From NCBI RefSeq assembly GCF_000725125.1, contig NZ_JFCB01000003.1, forward strand, positions 186,001-250,000: 64,000 bases of DNA, written 5' to 3'. The stretch comes from Streptomyces toyocaensis. Lineage in GTDB: Bacteria > Actinomycetota > Actinomycetes > Streptomycetales > Streptomycetaceae. This document shows positions 1 to 9,566 of this stretch, one piece after another. Below the pieces are notes generated by a model. That model worked only from the letters and a program-made list of their open reading frames with translations, was not told the origin of the DNA and did no database searches. Numbering within the stretch: position 1 is the stretch's first letter; the number at the start of each line of letters is the position of its first letter. The translations under genes were made by a program, and so were the position numbers.

Positions 1-1964
1 CGTTCGCTCTCGAACCACTCGACCGGCCTGGTGCGTACGGCGCGGGCGACGCCGGCGGCCGGGCCGGGCAGCGGGACGGCTTCCCCCAGCACCCCGAGGA
101 AGCGCGTCGGCATCGCGGCGTTCGCACAGCGGGCCAGCGCGATCAGGGCGTCCACGGTCCGCAGCCCGTGCTCGCGCCGGACGGCGGGGTCGTCCGCCTT
201 GGTGAGTTCACGCGCGTAGATGTGGAGCAGATCGTGCATGCGGTAGCGCTGCAGGCCCAGCGGGTCGGTGCCCACCACCTCGACCAGGTGCTCGTCGAGC
301 AGTGTCTCGAGCACCGGGGCCGGCTCCTCGGCGTCCCCCATCGCGACCGTGACGAGCCAGCCCGGTACCGCCTCGGCGGGCAGCCGGCCGAAGGCGCGGA
401 AGGCGGCGGCGGCGTGTTCGGGCAGATGCCGGTAGCTCAGCTCCGCGCTCGCCCGGACCTCCAGCTCGCCGGCCCGCAACCGGTCCAGCCGGTCACGCTC
501 GTCGTGCAGGAAGTCGGCCAGCGCGGCGACGGTCCAGCCCGGCCGGTTCGCCAGCCGGGCCCCGGCGATCCGCACGGCCAGCGGCAACGACCCGCAGCCG
601 GCGAGCACCCGGTCGGCATGCGCGTCGGCGCCGCGCAGCCGCTCCTCACCGACGATCCGGCCGAGCAGCGTCCGGGCCTCGTCGTGCCGCATCACGCCGA
701 GGGGGCAGTGGTAGGCGGGCAGGGACGGCATGCGCCGGCGCGAGCCGACCAGCACCGCGGACCCGCCGGTGCCCGGCAGCAGCGCGCGGACCTGCGCGCT
801 GGTCGAGGCGTCGTCCAGGACGATCAGGAAGCGCCGCGCGGCCAGTCGGGAACGCAGCAGCGCGGCCCGCTCGCGCGGTTCGGCCGGAATGGCGTGGTCG
901 ATGACGCCGAGGCCCCGCAGCATCTCGGCGAGCACGTCGGCCGCCTCACGGGGGCGGCCGCTCATGCCGCCCAGATCGACGAACAGCTGCCCGTCCGGGA
1001 ACAGGTGCCGCACCCGGTGGGCGACATGGACGATCAGGGTGGACTTCCCCGCCCCCGGCAGGCCCGACACCACGGCGACGACCGGCCGCCGGCCCGCCCC
1101 GGACAGCAGCTCCTCCAGGGCGGCGACCTCCACGTCCCGGCCGGTGAAGTCGGGTACGTCCATCGGCAGCTGGCACACCGGTGTGACCGGGGCGGCGCGG
1201 CGCCCGGCCACCTGCCCGTTGACCTCCTCACCGGTGGCGCGCAGCGGGGCACCGGGGGCGACGCCCAGTTCGGCGGCGAGGACCCGCTCGGCCTCGGCGT
1301 AGGCGACGCGGGCCTCCGTGACGCGTCCGGCACCGTAGAGGGCGCGGACCAGCATCTGCCACAGGTCCTCGCGCAGCGGGTCCTCGGTGAGACGGCTCCT
1401 GAGGTCGGCGACGAGCGGCGCGTAGTCGCCCAGTCGCAGCCGCACCTGGAGGCATTCGTCGACGGCGAGGGAGCGCAGCCCCTCGATCCGGGCGACGACC
1501 GGATCCCACACGACGCTGGGCGGCAGGTCCTGGAGCACGCCGCCCCGCCACAGCGCGAGCGCCGTGTCGTAGCCGCGCAGGGCGGCGCCGTCGTCGCCCC
1601 GGTCGCGGGCCGCGCGGGCACGGTCCAGGAGGTGCTCGAACAGCACCATGTCGTGATCGCCGGGTTCCACGTCCAGGGTGTAGCCCGAGGGCAGGGTGCG
1701 CAGCCCGTCGGTGACGATGCCCGCGGCCCGCAGGGCCGCCCGGACCGCGCGCACATACGTGCGGACGTTGGCCACCGCCGAGCGGGGCGCGCCGCCGGGC
1801 CACAGGACCTCCGTCAGGACGTCGAGCGAGACGAACGCCCCGGGCTCCAGCAGGAGCGTGGCGAGGACCGCCCGCGGCTTCGGGCCGCCCAGCGGCAGCG
1901 GCTCCGCTGCACCCCGGGCCCGTACCCGGAGCGGGCCCAGCACGCTGAATATCGGCTCCCCCAT
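1..1964 (-). CDS. SARP/AfsR-type transcriptional regulator, 3' end cut by window
   Basis: About 654 codons are visible and the frame is open to base 1, so the C-terminus is missing. The start is the ATG at 1962-1964, giving MGEPIFSVLGPLRVRA, the usual SARP opening. Order: OmpR-like winged helix (about 15-95), BTAD helical domain (about 100-250), then an NB-ARC/STAND ATPase whose Walker A GLPGAGKST lies near 1060-1085, with a Walker B-like FLIVLDD. The visible end (RPVEWFESE) is where such proteins pass into a helical/TPR region. AfsR-like proteins bind DNA at promoters of secondary-metabolism or developmental genes, with ATPase control. The target cannot be seen; the neighbouring korAB genes are primary metabolism. 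Family assignment is sure, the pathway unknown. Confidence 0.85.
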   Translation of the reverse strand, partial: MGEPIFSVLGPLRVRARGAAEPLPLGGPKPRAVLATLLLEPGAFVSLDVLTEVLWPGGAPRSAVANVRTYVRAVRAALRAAGIVTDGLRTLPSGYTLDVEPGDHDMVLFEHLLDRARAARDRGDDGAALRGYDTALALWRGGVLQDLPPSVVWDPVVARIEGLRSLAVDECLQVRLRLGDYAPLVADLRSRLTEDPLREDLWQMLVRALYGAGRVTEARVAYAEAERVLAAELGVAPGAPLRATGEEVNGQVAGRRAAPVTPVCQLPMDVPDFTGRDVEVAALEELLSGAGRRPVVAVVSGLPGAGKSTLIVHVAHRVRHLFPDGQLFVDLGGMSGRPREAADVLAEMLRGLGVIDHAIPAEPRERAALLRSRLAARRFLIVLDDASTSAQVRALLPGTGGSAVLVGSRRRMPSLPAYHCPLGVMRHDEARTLLGRIVGEERLRGADAHADRVLAGCGSLPLAVRIAGARLANRPGWTVAALADFLHDERDRLDRLRAGELEVRASAELSYRHLPEHAAAAFRAFGRLPAEAVPGWLVTVAMGDAEEPAPVLETLLDEHLVEVVGTDPLGLQRYRMHDLLHIYARELTKADDPAVRREHGLRTVDALIALARCANAAMPTRFLGVLGEAVPLPGPAAGVARAVRTRPVEWFESE

Positions 1965-2268
1965 GCGCCTGCCTCCGCAAAGCCCGTGACAGCCCGTGAC
2001 TGTGGGCCCAGCGTAGCCGTACACACAGTCGCCGAACAGGAGTTCAGCGATCCGGGACGGAGCCGACACCGTGCGGGCCACGTCATGTCGGCCCGCACCG
2101 GCCCGGGCGGCGACGGGAGGGGAGGACGCTCCCCGACGTGCCGCGGGAGCAGACGACCTGGCCCTGTGGACGGAGAAGCGCATGACCGACGTCCTCGCGG
2201 CCCGGCAGGCGTACGACGAGGCCCGGACGCCGTAGGGCGCCCGGGCCTCAAGCGGATCGCGGCGGCCG
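1965..2268. other. Intergenic region, no supported gene
   Basis: This 304-bp stretch separates the SARP regulator start from the korB stop. On the plus strand a short frame ending at a TAG at 2233-2235 reads ...DDLALWTEKRMTDVLAARQ and looks protein-like. It has no start with a ribosome site and no in-frame partner upstream, so it may be a gene remnant or chance. The SARP promoter should lie at the left end, but no clear -35/-10 pair was found. Confidence 0.4.
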
Positions 2269-3327
2269 TCAGCCGACGACGGTCCAGGTGTCGCCGCCGG
2301 CCAGGAGCGCGGCGAGGTCGCCCTTGCCCCTCTGCTCGATCGCGGTGTCGAGCTGGTCGGCCATGAGGGTGTCGTAGACGGGCCGCCCGACGGAGCGGAA
2401 GACACCGATGGGCGTGTGGTGCAGGGTGTCGGGGTCCGCGAGCCGGGACAGCGCGAACGCGGTGGTCGGGGACGCGGCGTGCGCGTCGTGCACCAGGATC
2501 CCGGCCTCGTTCTCCGGGGTCACCGCGACCACCTTCAGATCACCGGTCCGCGGGTCGCGGACGACACCCTTGGAGCGGTCGGCGCCGAAGCGGATCGGCT
2601 CGCCGTGCTCCAGGCGGATCACCGCGTCCTCCGCCTGCTGCCGGTCCTTGAGGACCTCGAAGGCTCCGTCGTTGAAGATGTTGCAGTTCTGGTAGATCTC
2701 CACCAGCGCCGTGCCCGGATGGTCGGCGGCCTGGCGCAGCACCTCGGTGAGGTGCCTCCGGTCCGAGTCGACCGTGCGGGCCACGAAGGAGGCCTCCGCG
2801 CCGATGGCCAGGGACACCGGGTTGAAGGGGGCGTCGAGCGAGCCCATCGGCGTCGACTTGGTGATCTTCCCGACCTCGGAGGTGGGGGAGTACTGGCCCT
2901 TGGTCAGGCCGTAGATCCGGTTGTTGAACAGCAGGATCTTCAGGTTGACGTTGCGGCGCAGGGCGTGGATGAGGTGGTTGCCGCCGATGGACAGGGCGTC
3001 GCCGTCACCCGTCACCACCCACACCGACAGGTCCCGGCGGGAGGCCGCGAGGCCGGTGGCGATCGCGGGGGCGCGGCCGTGGATGGAGTGCATCCCGTAG
3101 GTGTTCATGTAGTACGGGAAACGGGAGGAGCAGCCGATGCCGGAGACGAAGACGATGTTCTCCTTCGCCAGGCCGAGCTGGGGCATGAAGCCCTGCACGG
3201 CGGCGAGGACGGCGTAGTCACCGCAGCCGGGGCACCAGCGCACTTCCTGGTCGGACTTGAAGTCCTTCATGGACTGCTTGCCCTCGGCCTTGGGGACGAG
3301 CTGCAGCAGCGCGTCGGTGTCAGTCAT
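2269..3327 (-). CDS. korB: 2-oxoglutarate:ferredoxin oxidoreductase, beta subunit
   Basis: 352 residues. KorB binds thiamine pyrophosphate and, with KorA, oxidises 2-oxoglutarate to succinyl-CoA with ferredoxin as acceptor, an oxygen-tolerant alternative to the 2-oxoglutarate dehydrogenase step of the TCA cycle in actinobacteria. Visible marks are WCPGCGDY near residue 31 and the TPP/Mg motif GDGDALSIGGNH, followed by NVNLKILLFNN. Length matches the actinobacterial KorB type without a C-terminal ferredoxin domain. The ATG start overlaps the end of korA by 8 bp, so the two are translationally coupled and made 1:1. The paralogous pyruvate enzyme is an alternative substrate class, but the separate beta with a fused gamma-alpha partner favours KorAB. 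Confidence 0.92.
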   Translation of the reverse strand: MTDTDALLQLVPKAEGKQSMKDFKSDQEVRWCPGCGDYAVLAAVQGFMPQLGLAKENIVFVSGIGCSSRFPYYMNTYGMHSIHGRAPAIATGLAASRRDLSVWVVTGDGDALSIGGNHLIHALRRNVNLKILLFNNRIYGLTKGQYSPTSEVGKITKSTPMGSLDAPFNPVSLAIGAEASFVARTVDSDRRHLTEVLRQAADHPGTALVEIYQNCNIFNDGAFEVLKDRQQAEDAVIRLEHGEPIRFGADRSKGVVRDPRTGDLKVVAVTPENEAGILVHDAHAASPTTAFALSRLADPDTLHHTPIGVFRSVGRPVYDTLMADQLDTAIEQRGKGDLAALLAGGDTWTVVG

Positions 3328-5251
3328 CGATGGCCTCCTTCAGCGCCGTGGCGAGCTGCTCCGCCTTGAACGGCATGCCGTTGACCTGGTTGTACGACTG
3401 CGCGTCCACCAGGTACTTCGCCCGGACGAGTGTGGCGAGCTGACCGAGGTTCATCTCGGGGACCACCACCTTGTCGTACTTCTCGAGCACCGCCCCGAGA
3501 TTGCGCGGGAAGGGGTTCAGGTGCCGCAGGTGGGCCTGCGCGACCCGCTCCCCGGCGTTCCGCAGCCTCCGCACGGCCGCCGTGATCGGCCCGTACGTCG
3601 AGCCCCAGCCCAGCACCAGCAGGCCGGCGGTCCCGTCCGGGTCGTCGACGTCGAGGTCGGGTACGTCGATGCCGTCGACCTTGGCCTGCCGGGTGCGCAC
3701 CATGAAGTCGTGGTTGGCGGGGTCGTACGAGATGTTGCCCGTGCCGTCCTGCTTCTCGATGCCGCCGATGCGGTGCTCCAGACCCGGCGTACCGGGGATC
3801 GCCCACGGGCGGGCCAGGGTCTGCGGGTCGCGCTTGTAGGGCCAGAACACCTCGGTGCCGTCGTCCAGCGCGTGATTGGGTCCCTGCGCGAACCGCACCC
3901 TCAGATCGGGCAGCTCCTCCAGGTCCGGGATCCGCCACGGCTCGCTGCCGTTGGCGAGGTAGCCGTCGGACAGGAGGAAGACGGGGGTGCGGTAGGCCAG
4001 CGCGATCCTGGCCGCCTCCAGGGCCGCGTCGAAGCAGTCGGCCGGGGTGCGCGGGGCGACCACGGGTACCGGGGCCTCGCCGTTGCGCCCGTACATCGCC
4101 TGCAGCAGGTCCGCCTGCTCCGTCTTGGTCGGCAGACCCGTGGACGGACCGCCGCGCTGGATGTCCACGATCAGCAGCGGCAGCTCCAGGGACACCGCGA
4201 GACCGATCGTCTCCGACTTCAGCGCCACCCCCGGACCCGAGGTCGTCGTCACCGCGAGCGAGCCGCCGAAGGCCGCCCCGAGCGCGGCACCGATGCCCGC
4301 GATCTCGTCCTCGGCCTGGAAGGTGCGCACGCCGAAGTTCTTGTGCCGGCTCAGCTCGTGCAGGATGTCCGAGGCCGGAGTGATCGGGTACGAACCCAGG
4401 AACAGCGGGAGGTCCGCCTGCCGGGAGGCGGCGACCAGCCCGTAGGACAGGGCCAGGTTCCCGGAGATGTTGCGGTAGACACCCGGCGGGAACGCCGTCG
4501 CCGCCGGCGCGACCTCGTAGGAGACCGCGAAGTCCTCCGTCGTCTCACCGAAGTTCCAGCCCGCCCGGAAGGCCGCGATGTTCGCCTCCGCGATGTCGGG
4601 CTTCTTGGCGAACTTCGACCGCAGGAACTTCTCCGTGCCCTCGGTGGGCCGGTGGTACATCCAGCTCAGCAGCCCGAGCGCGAACATGTTCTTGCTGCGC
4701 TCGGCCTCCTTGCGGCTGAGGTCGAAGTCCTTGAGCGCCTCGACCGTCAGCGTGGTCAGCGGCACCGGGTGCAGGTGGTAGCCGTCCAGCGAGCCGTCCT
4801 CCAGGGGGCTGCTGTCGTAGCCGACCTTCTGCATCGCCCGCCTGGTGAACTCGTCGGTGTTGACGATGATCTCCGCGCCGCGCGGCAGGTCGCCGATGTT
4901 GGCCTTCAGCGCGGCCGGGTTCATCGCCACCAGCACGTTCGGCGCGTCGCCGGGGGTGAGGATGTCGTGGTCGGCGAAGTGGAGCTGGAAGGACGAGACA
5001 CCGGGCAGGGTTCCGGCGGGGGCGCGGATCTCGGCCGGGAAGTTCGGCAGCGTGGAGAGGTCGTTGCCGAAGGACGCGGTCTCCGAGGTGAAACGGTCCC
5101 CGGTGAGCTGCATCCCGTCACCCGAGTCCCCCGCGAACCGGATGATCACCCGGTCGAGCCGGCGGACGTCCTTCGTGCCCGCCGCTGTGCGCTGCTCTCC
5201 CACGACTGCTCCGTCGGCATGCTCCGCTGTGCTGCTGACCTGGCTGGTCAC
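3320..5251 (-). CDS. korA: 2-oxoglutarate:ferredoxin oxidoreductase, alpha (fused gamma-alpha) subunit
   Basis: 643 residues. An N-terminal gamma domain (about 35-210, opening RVIIRFAGDSGDGMQLTG) is fused to the alpha pyrimidine-binding domain (about 230-600, with GSYPITPASDILHEL and FQAEDEIAGIGAALGAA), as in the KorA of mycobacteria and streptomycetes. The start is an ATG behind GAGGAGG at the right distance. It is the first gene of a two-gene operon with korB (8-bp overlap) and is separated by 131 bp from the response regulator upstream. It supplies electrons to ferredoxin while making succinyl-CoA in the cytoplasm. Confidence 0.93.
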   Translation of the reverse strand: MTSQVSSTAEHADGAVVGEQRTAAGTKDVRRLDRVIIRFAGDSGDGMQLTGDRFTSETASFGNDLSTLPNFPAEIRAPAGTLPGVSSFQLHFADHDILTPGDAPNVLVAMNPAALKANIGDLPRGAEIIVNTDEFTRRAMQKVGYDSSPLEDGSLDGYHLHPVPLTTLTVEALKDFDLSRKEAERSKNMFALGLLSWMYHRPTEGTEKFLRSKFAKKPDIAEANIAAFRAGWNFGETTEDFAVSYEVAPAATAFPPGVYRNISGNLALSYGLVAASRQADLPLFLGSYPITPASDILHELSRHKNFGVRTFQAEDEIAGIGAALGAAFGGSLAVTTTSGPGVALKSETIGLAVSLELPLLIVDIQRGGPSTGLPTKTEQADLLQAMYGRNGEAPVPVVAPRTPADCFDAALEAARIALAYRTPVFLLSDGYLANGSEPWRIPDLEELPDLRVRFAQGPNHALDDGTEVFWPYKRDPQTLARPWAIPGTPGLEHRIGGIEKQDGTGNISYDPANHDFMVRTRQAKVDGIDVPDLDVDDPDGTAGLLVLGWGSTYGPITAAVRRLRNAGERVAQAHLRHLNPFPRNLGAVLEKYDKVVVPEMNLGQLATLVRAKYLVDAQSYNQVNGMPFKAEQLATALKEAIDD

Positions 5252-5382
5252 TGAACTGGACCTCCTCGAGGGCGGCTGTCCGGGACGGCCCTCCCGCGGG
5301 CCTTCCCCGGATCAACCCTACGTCCGTAAGGGTCGCCTTCCTTGGGTCATTCGCATGTTGGACACGACTTCGAGAGGTCCCA

Positions 5383-6054
5383 CTAGGAGTTCAGGTAGGT
5401 CAGAACCGCCAGGACCCGCCGGTGATCGCCGTCGCTCGGGGAGAGCCCCAGCTTCAGGAAGATGTTGCTGACGTGCTTCTCCACGGCGCCGTCGCTGACC
5501 ACCAGCTGCCTGGCGATCGCCGAGTTCGTCCGCCCCTCGGCCATCAGCCCCAGGACCTCCCGCTCCCGCGGGGTGAGCCCCGCGAGCACGTCCTGCTTGC
5601 GGCTGCGCCCCAGCAGCTGCGCGACGACCTCCGGGTCCAGCGCGGTCCCGCCCTCGGCCACCCGCACCACCGCGTCCACGAACTCGCGCACCTCGGCCAC
5701 CCGGTCCTTCAGCAGATAGCCGACGCCCCGGCTGGAACCGGCGAGCAGCTCCGTGGCGTAGCGCTCCTCCACGTACTGCGACAGCACCAGCACCCCGACC
5801 CCCGGATGCGCCTTGCGCAGCTGTACCGCCGCCCGCACGCCCTCGTCCGTGTGTGTCGGCGGCATCCGGACGTCCGCCACCACGACGTCCGGGAGCTGGT
5901 TCTGCCCGTCCAGCTCGGTGACGGTCTTGATCAGTGCCTCTCCGTCGCCGACACCGGCCACGACCTCGTGCCCCCGGTCGGTCAGCAGCCGGGTCAGGCC
6001 CTCCCGCAGCAGCACCGAATCCTCGGCGATGACCACCCGCACCCTGTCCTCCAC
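5383..6054 (-). CDS. NarL/LuxR-family two-component response regulator
   Basis: 223 residues from the GTG at 6052-6054 (VEDRVRVVIAEDS), chosen because it begins directly at the receiver domain and has GGAG just upstream. An upstream ATG at 6126 would add 24 low-complexity residues. The receiver (1-125) shows the acidic pair ED, the phospho-acceptor D in VVVADVRMPP, and the conserved K in LLKDRV. The C-terminal LuxR helix-turn-helix (about 160-223) reads LTPREREVLGLMAEGRTN. It lies downstream of two sensor kinase genes on the same strand and is their likely partner; target genes are unknown. Confidence 0.9.
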   Translation of the reverse strand: MEDRVRVVIAEDSVLLREGLTRLLTDRGHEVVAGVGDGEALIKTVTELDGQNQLPDVVVADVRMPPTHTDEGVRAAVQLRKAHPGVGVLVLSQYVEERYATELLAGSSRGVGYLLKDRVAEVREFVDAVVRVAEGGTALDPEVVAQLLGRSRKQDVLAGLTPREREVLGLMAEGRTNSAIARQLVVSDGAVEKHVSNIFLKLGLSPSDGDHRRVLAVLTYLNS

Positions 6055-6200
6055 GTTCTCCGGCCCCCCACGCCCCTGTTCCGGGCCCGCCCTCCTGGCG
6101 GACCCGGTCGTCAACAGGTCCAGCATTCCAGCATTCGCCGGAGGACGGGCCGGGGTGACGGGATCAGGGGTGTCGCGGGTCTCCCGGTCTCAGCACGTGG

Positions 6201-7565
6201 TCATCGGGCGCGCTCCGCGCGCCACGGCAGTTCGGCGGTCACCCGGGTCGGGCCGCCGGCCGGTGAGTCCACCACCAGGATCCCGTCCACCGCGTCCAGC
6301 CGCTCCGCCAGCCCCGCCAGCCCGGAGCCCCGGGAGATGTCGGCGCCGCCCACTCCGTTGTCCTCGACCTGGAGCATCAGCCGGTTCTCCGACCGCCACA
6401 CCTCCACGGCCGCCCGGGTCGCCCGCGCGTGCTTGCTGACGTTCTGCAGCAGCTCCGAGGCCGTGAAGTAGGCGATGCCCTCGATGGCCGGCGCGGGCCG
6501 CTCCGTCAGGTCCACCTCCACCTGCACCGGGACCGTGCACCGCGAGGCGACCGAGGACAGCGCCGCGTCCAGTCCCCGGTCGGTCAGGACCGCCGGATGG
6601 ATGCCGCGCGCCAGGTCCCGCAGCTCCTGCAGCGCCGTCTTGACCTCGCCGTGTGCCTCGCCCACCATCCGCGCCGCGACCTGCGGGTCCTCCCGCAGCT
6701 TCTCCTTCGCCAGCCCCAGGTCCATGGCCAGCGCGACCAGCCGGGCCTGCGCCCCGTCGTGCAGGTCGCGCTCGATGCGCCGCAGGTCCGCCGCCGCCGT
6801 GTCCACCACGACCCCGCGGTCCGACTCCAGCTCCACCACCCGCGTGGCCAGCCGGGACGGTCCGAGCAGCCCGTGCACCATCAGCCGGTTCACCATCGTC
6901 AGCGCCCGTACGATCCATGGCGTGGCCAGCGTGAACAGCAGACCCACCCCCGCGGTCACCGAGATCTCGAAGGGGTTGTCCAGATAGATCCGGCGCTGCT
7001 CGTCGCCGTACAGCTGTATGCCGTCCTGCCCGGCGTACGCCGGGAAGACCCAGAAGTACAGCGGATACGTCAGCAGCGACCAGCCCAGCGTCCACAGGGT
7101 CACGGTGACGGCGAAGGAGAGCACCGCCCACGGCAGCTGGATCACCGCGTACAGCAGCGACCGCCAGGACGCGCCGCTCTTCAGCACGGCGCCGACCCAC
7201 CCCATGAGCCCGTGCCGCTTCGCCCGCAACGGCTCCGGCTCGCCCACCTCCAGGCCCAGCAGCCCCCGTGCCCGCGCCCGCTCCACCGACCCGAGGCCCC
7301 GGCAGCCGGCGAGCGCCGCCGCCAGCACCGGGACGCCGAGGAACGTCACCAGCAGGCCCGCCCCCAACGACACCATGGTGACCGCGTACGTGAAGAGCAG
7401 GATGCTGATCGGCAGGCTCAGCAGCACGTACCCCAGCTCGCGCCAGGTGCGTCCCTCGACCGGCGCCCGCAGGGCGGCCGGCAGCCGGTGCCGCCGTCCC
7501 TCGGCGTTCCCGGGATGCCCGGGCCCCGCGTGGAGCCCGTAGCCCTGTCCGTACTCCGTGGCCAT
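6201..7565 (-). CDS. Sensor histidine kinase (membrane sensor, HisKA_3, HATPase)
   Basis: 454 residues from the ATG at 7563-7565 (MATEYGQGYG); a frame open to 7733 adds only Arg/Pro-rich sequence. An N-terminal putative sensor domain with about four membrane segments (about 60-230, for example LLSLPISILLFTYAVTMVSL) precedes the HisKA_3 box, whose phosphorylatable histidine is in ERDLHDGAQARLVALAMDLG, and a HATPase_c domain with DNGVGGAD and GSGLAGLAERL. This is the NarX-like kinase class that pairs with LuxR regulators. It is paralogous to the kinase immediately upstream (7675-8934) and lies 146 bp before the response regulator. Signal unknown. Confidence 0.9.
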   Translation of the reverse strand: MATEYGQGYGLHAGPGHPGNAEGRRHRLPAALRAPVEGRTWRELGYVLLSLPISILLFTYAVTMVSLGAGLLVTFLGVPVLAAALAGCRGLGSVERARARGLLGLEVGEPEPLRAKRHGLMGWVGAVLKSGASWRSLLYAVIQLPWAVLSFAVTVTLWTLGWSLLTYPLYFWVFPAYAGQDGIQLYGDEQRRIYLDNPFEISVTAGVGLLFTLATPWIVRALTMVNRLMVHGLLGPSRLATRVVELESDRGVVVDTAAADLRRIERDLHDGAQARLVALAMDLGLAKEKLREDPQVAARMVGEAHGEVKTALQELRDLARGIHPAVLTDRGLDAALSSVASRCTVPVQVEVDLTERPAPAIEGIAYFTASELLQNVSKHARATRAAVEVWRSENRLMLQVEDNGVGGADISRGSGLAGLAERLDAVDGILVVDSPAGGPTRVTAELPWRAERAR

Positions 7566-7674
7566 CGGCGTCGTCCTTCTTCTCGTCCGGAGCTGTGCTG
7601 TCCTGTGTCCAGACTGCTCCGCCGCAGGTCGGCGGACCATGGAGGCCGTCGCAGTCCTGGGCGGGGGGTTTTCC

Positions 7675-8934
7675 CTACCTCCGGCCGCGGGCGGACGCCT
7701 CCTTGGCCGTCCGCGCGTCCGGGGCCAGGGCACCGGAGCGGTCCCGCCACGGCAGCTCCGCCGTCACCGTCGTCGGACCGCCCTCCGGCGAGTCCACGAC
7801 GAACAGGCCGTCCACCGCGCCCAGCCGGTCGGCCAGCCCCCGCATGCCCGTCCCGCCCTCCAGGCTCGCGCCGCCGCGCCCGTCGTCCCGGACCTGGAGG
7901 AACAGCCGGCCCTCCGACCGCCAGGCCTCGACCGCGGCCGACCGGGCCCCGCTGTGCTTGCTGACGTTCTGCAGCAGCTCCGAGACGGTGAAGTAGGCGA
8001 TGCCCTCGATGGCGGCGGCCGGACGTTCGTCCAGGTCGACGGTCACCGTCACCGGCACCGTGCAGCGCGAGGCGACCGAGGACAGCGCGGCGTCCAGGCC
8101 CCGGTCGGTGAGCACCGCGGGATGGATGCCGCGCGCCAGGTCCCGCAGCTCCTGCAGGGCCAGCTTCACCTCGCCGTGCGCCTCCTCCACCATGGACGCC
8201 GCGGCGTCGGGGTCCTCCAGCAGCTTCTCCTTGGCCAGGCCCAGCCCCATCGCCAGATTGACCAGCCGGGCCTGCGCCCCGTCGTGCAGGTCGCGCTCGA
8301 TGCGCCGCAGGTCCGCCGCCGCCGTGTCGACCACCACACCCCGGTCGGACTCCAGCTCGGCGATGCGCCGCTCCAGTTCGTCGGAGGGAGACAGCAGGCC
8401 GCGCACCATCGCCCGGTCCGCGTTGGTCAGCGCCCGCACGACGAACGGCAGCACCGGCCACAGCACGAACAGGCCGGTCAGCGTGACGACGAAGGTGAGG
8501 ATCCCCCACGGCAGCCGGATCAGCTCGTACAGGACCGTGCGCCAGCCCACCGGATCCTTCAGCGCCATCCACAGCTGCGGCCAGAACCCGCCGGGCCCGC
8601 GCAGGGGCAGCCGGCTCGGCTCCTCCACCCGCACCCCGAGCAGCTTCCTGGCCCGCGCCCGCTCCAGCCGGCCCAGCAGCCGCGAGCCCATCAGTCCGAC
8701 GGCGAGCAGGGGGAACCCGATCACCGTGACGGTCAGTCCGAGCCCGGTGGACAGCATGGTCACCGTGTAGACGAAGCCGACCAGCGACACCGGGAGGTTC
8801 ACCAGGAGATGCGCGATCTCCTTCCAGGTGTGCGCGTCGTAGGCGAAACGGGCCGGCGGCGGGCGGTCGCCGTGCCCTGCCGGTTCCGGCAGGGCCGTCA
8901 CGGGCGTGCCCGGGGGCGCGAAGCGTTCGGTCAT
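7675..8934 (-). CDS. Sensor histidine kinase, paralogue of the neighbouring kinase
   Basis: 419 residues, ATG start. Same architecture as the next gene: sensor domain with membrane segments (about 40-215), HisKA_3 with ERDLHDGAQARLVNLAMGLG, then HATPase_c with GGTGMRGLADRLGAVDG. Several stretches of the kinase core are identical to the neighbour (for example ELRDLARGIHPAVLTDRGL), while the N-termini differ, suggesting a tandem duplication with sensor divergence. Both probably act on the single response regulator downstream, possibly as heterodimers; that is inference. The gene is divergent from the nuo operon, 239 bp apart. Confidence 0.9.
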   Translation of the reverse strand: MTERFAPPGTPVTALPEPAGHGDRPPPARFAYDAHTWKEIAHLLVNLPVSLVGFVYTVTMLSTGLGLTVTVIGFPLLAVGLMGSRLLGRLERARARKLLGVRVEEPSRLPLRGPGGFWPQLWMALKDPVGWRTVLYELIRLPWGILTFVVTLTGLFVLWPVLPFVVRALTNADRAMVRGLLSPSDELERRIAELESDRGVVVDTAAADLRRIERDLHDGAQARLVNLAMGLGLAKEKLLEDPDAAASMVEEAHGEVKLALQELRDLARGIHPAVLTDRGLDAALSSVASRCTVPVTVTVDLDERPAAAIEGIAYFTVSELLQNVSKHSGARSAAVEAWRSEGRLFLQVRDDGRGGASLEGGTGMRGLADRLGAVDGLFVVDSPEGGPTTVTAELPWRDRSGALAPDARTAKEASARGRR

Positions 8935-9035
8935 GGGGCACAGCCTGCCCGGAGCCGGGGGCCGGCGCCATGGAGCGGACCGCCAGGGCGCACTGAGGAA
9001 AACCCCACCCTCGCGTGCGGAGCGGTGGCGGGCTG

Positions 9036-9064
9036 CTTACTGTGCCTTTATCAGGGCCTAGACT
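9036..9064 (+). promoter_or_regulatory. Candidate promoter of the nuo operon
   Basis: CTTACT (9036-9041), a 17-bp spacer and TAGACT (9059-9064). The -10 is a good Streptomyces match, the -35 is weak. It would give a leader of roughly 100 nt before the nuoA GTG. No Rex-type TGTGAAC-GTTCACA palindrome is visible, unlike the site known upstream of the full nuo operon in S. coelicolor. Confidence 0.35.
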
Positions 9065-9173
9065 CCCGTGCGTACAGATCGTCGAACCAGGGCGTTCGGC
9101 GTTCACCGGCACGGATCGAGGGCACGGGACAGGCATGGGCCCGGGCGCCGATCCGAGGGAGTGAGGGGCGGAC

Positions 9174-9566
9174 GTGCGGGAATCGACCGTCGTCGCGGCG
9201 GACTACTTCCAGTCCTACTCGGTCGTCGGACTGCTCGCCGTGGTCGGCCTGCTCTTCGTCGCCGTCGCCTTCGGGGCGGGGCGCCTGCTGCGGCCGGTGG
9301 TCCCCACGCCCGAGAAACTCATGACGTACGAGTGCGGAGTCGACCCCGTCGGGGAGGGCTGGGCCCACACCCAGGTCCGCTACTACGTCTACGCCTTCCT
9401 CTACGTGATCTTCGCCGTCGACTCGATCTTCCTCTTCCCCTGGGCCACGGTTTTCGCCGCCGACGGCTACGGTGCGACGACCCTCGTGGAGATGTTCATC
9501 TTCCTCGGCTTCCTCGCCGTGGGCCTGCTGTACGCATACAAGAAGGGCGTCCTGACATGGACGTGA
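9174..9566 (+). CDS. nuoA: NADH-quinone oxidoreductase subunit A
   Basis: 130 residues, GTG start preceded by GAGGGG. NuoA is a small membrane subunit at the hinge between the peripheral and membrane arms of complex I. Three hydrophobic helices are seen (about 15-38, 70-92, 102-122), with the family loop YECGVDP between the first two. It opens the ten-gene nuo cluster and its 3' end overlaps nuoB by 10 bp. The gene looks intact although the cluster lacks the NADH-oxidising subunits. Confidence 0.93.
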   Translation: MRESTVVAADYFQSYSVVGLLAVVGLLFVAVAFGAGRLLRPVVPTPEKLMTYECGVDPVGEGWAHTQVRYYVYAFLYVIFAVDSIFLFPWATVFAADGYGATTLVEMFIFLGFLAVGLLYAYKKGVLTWT

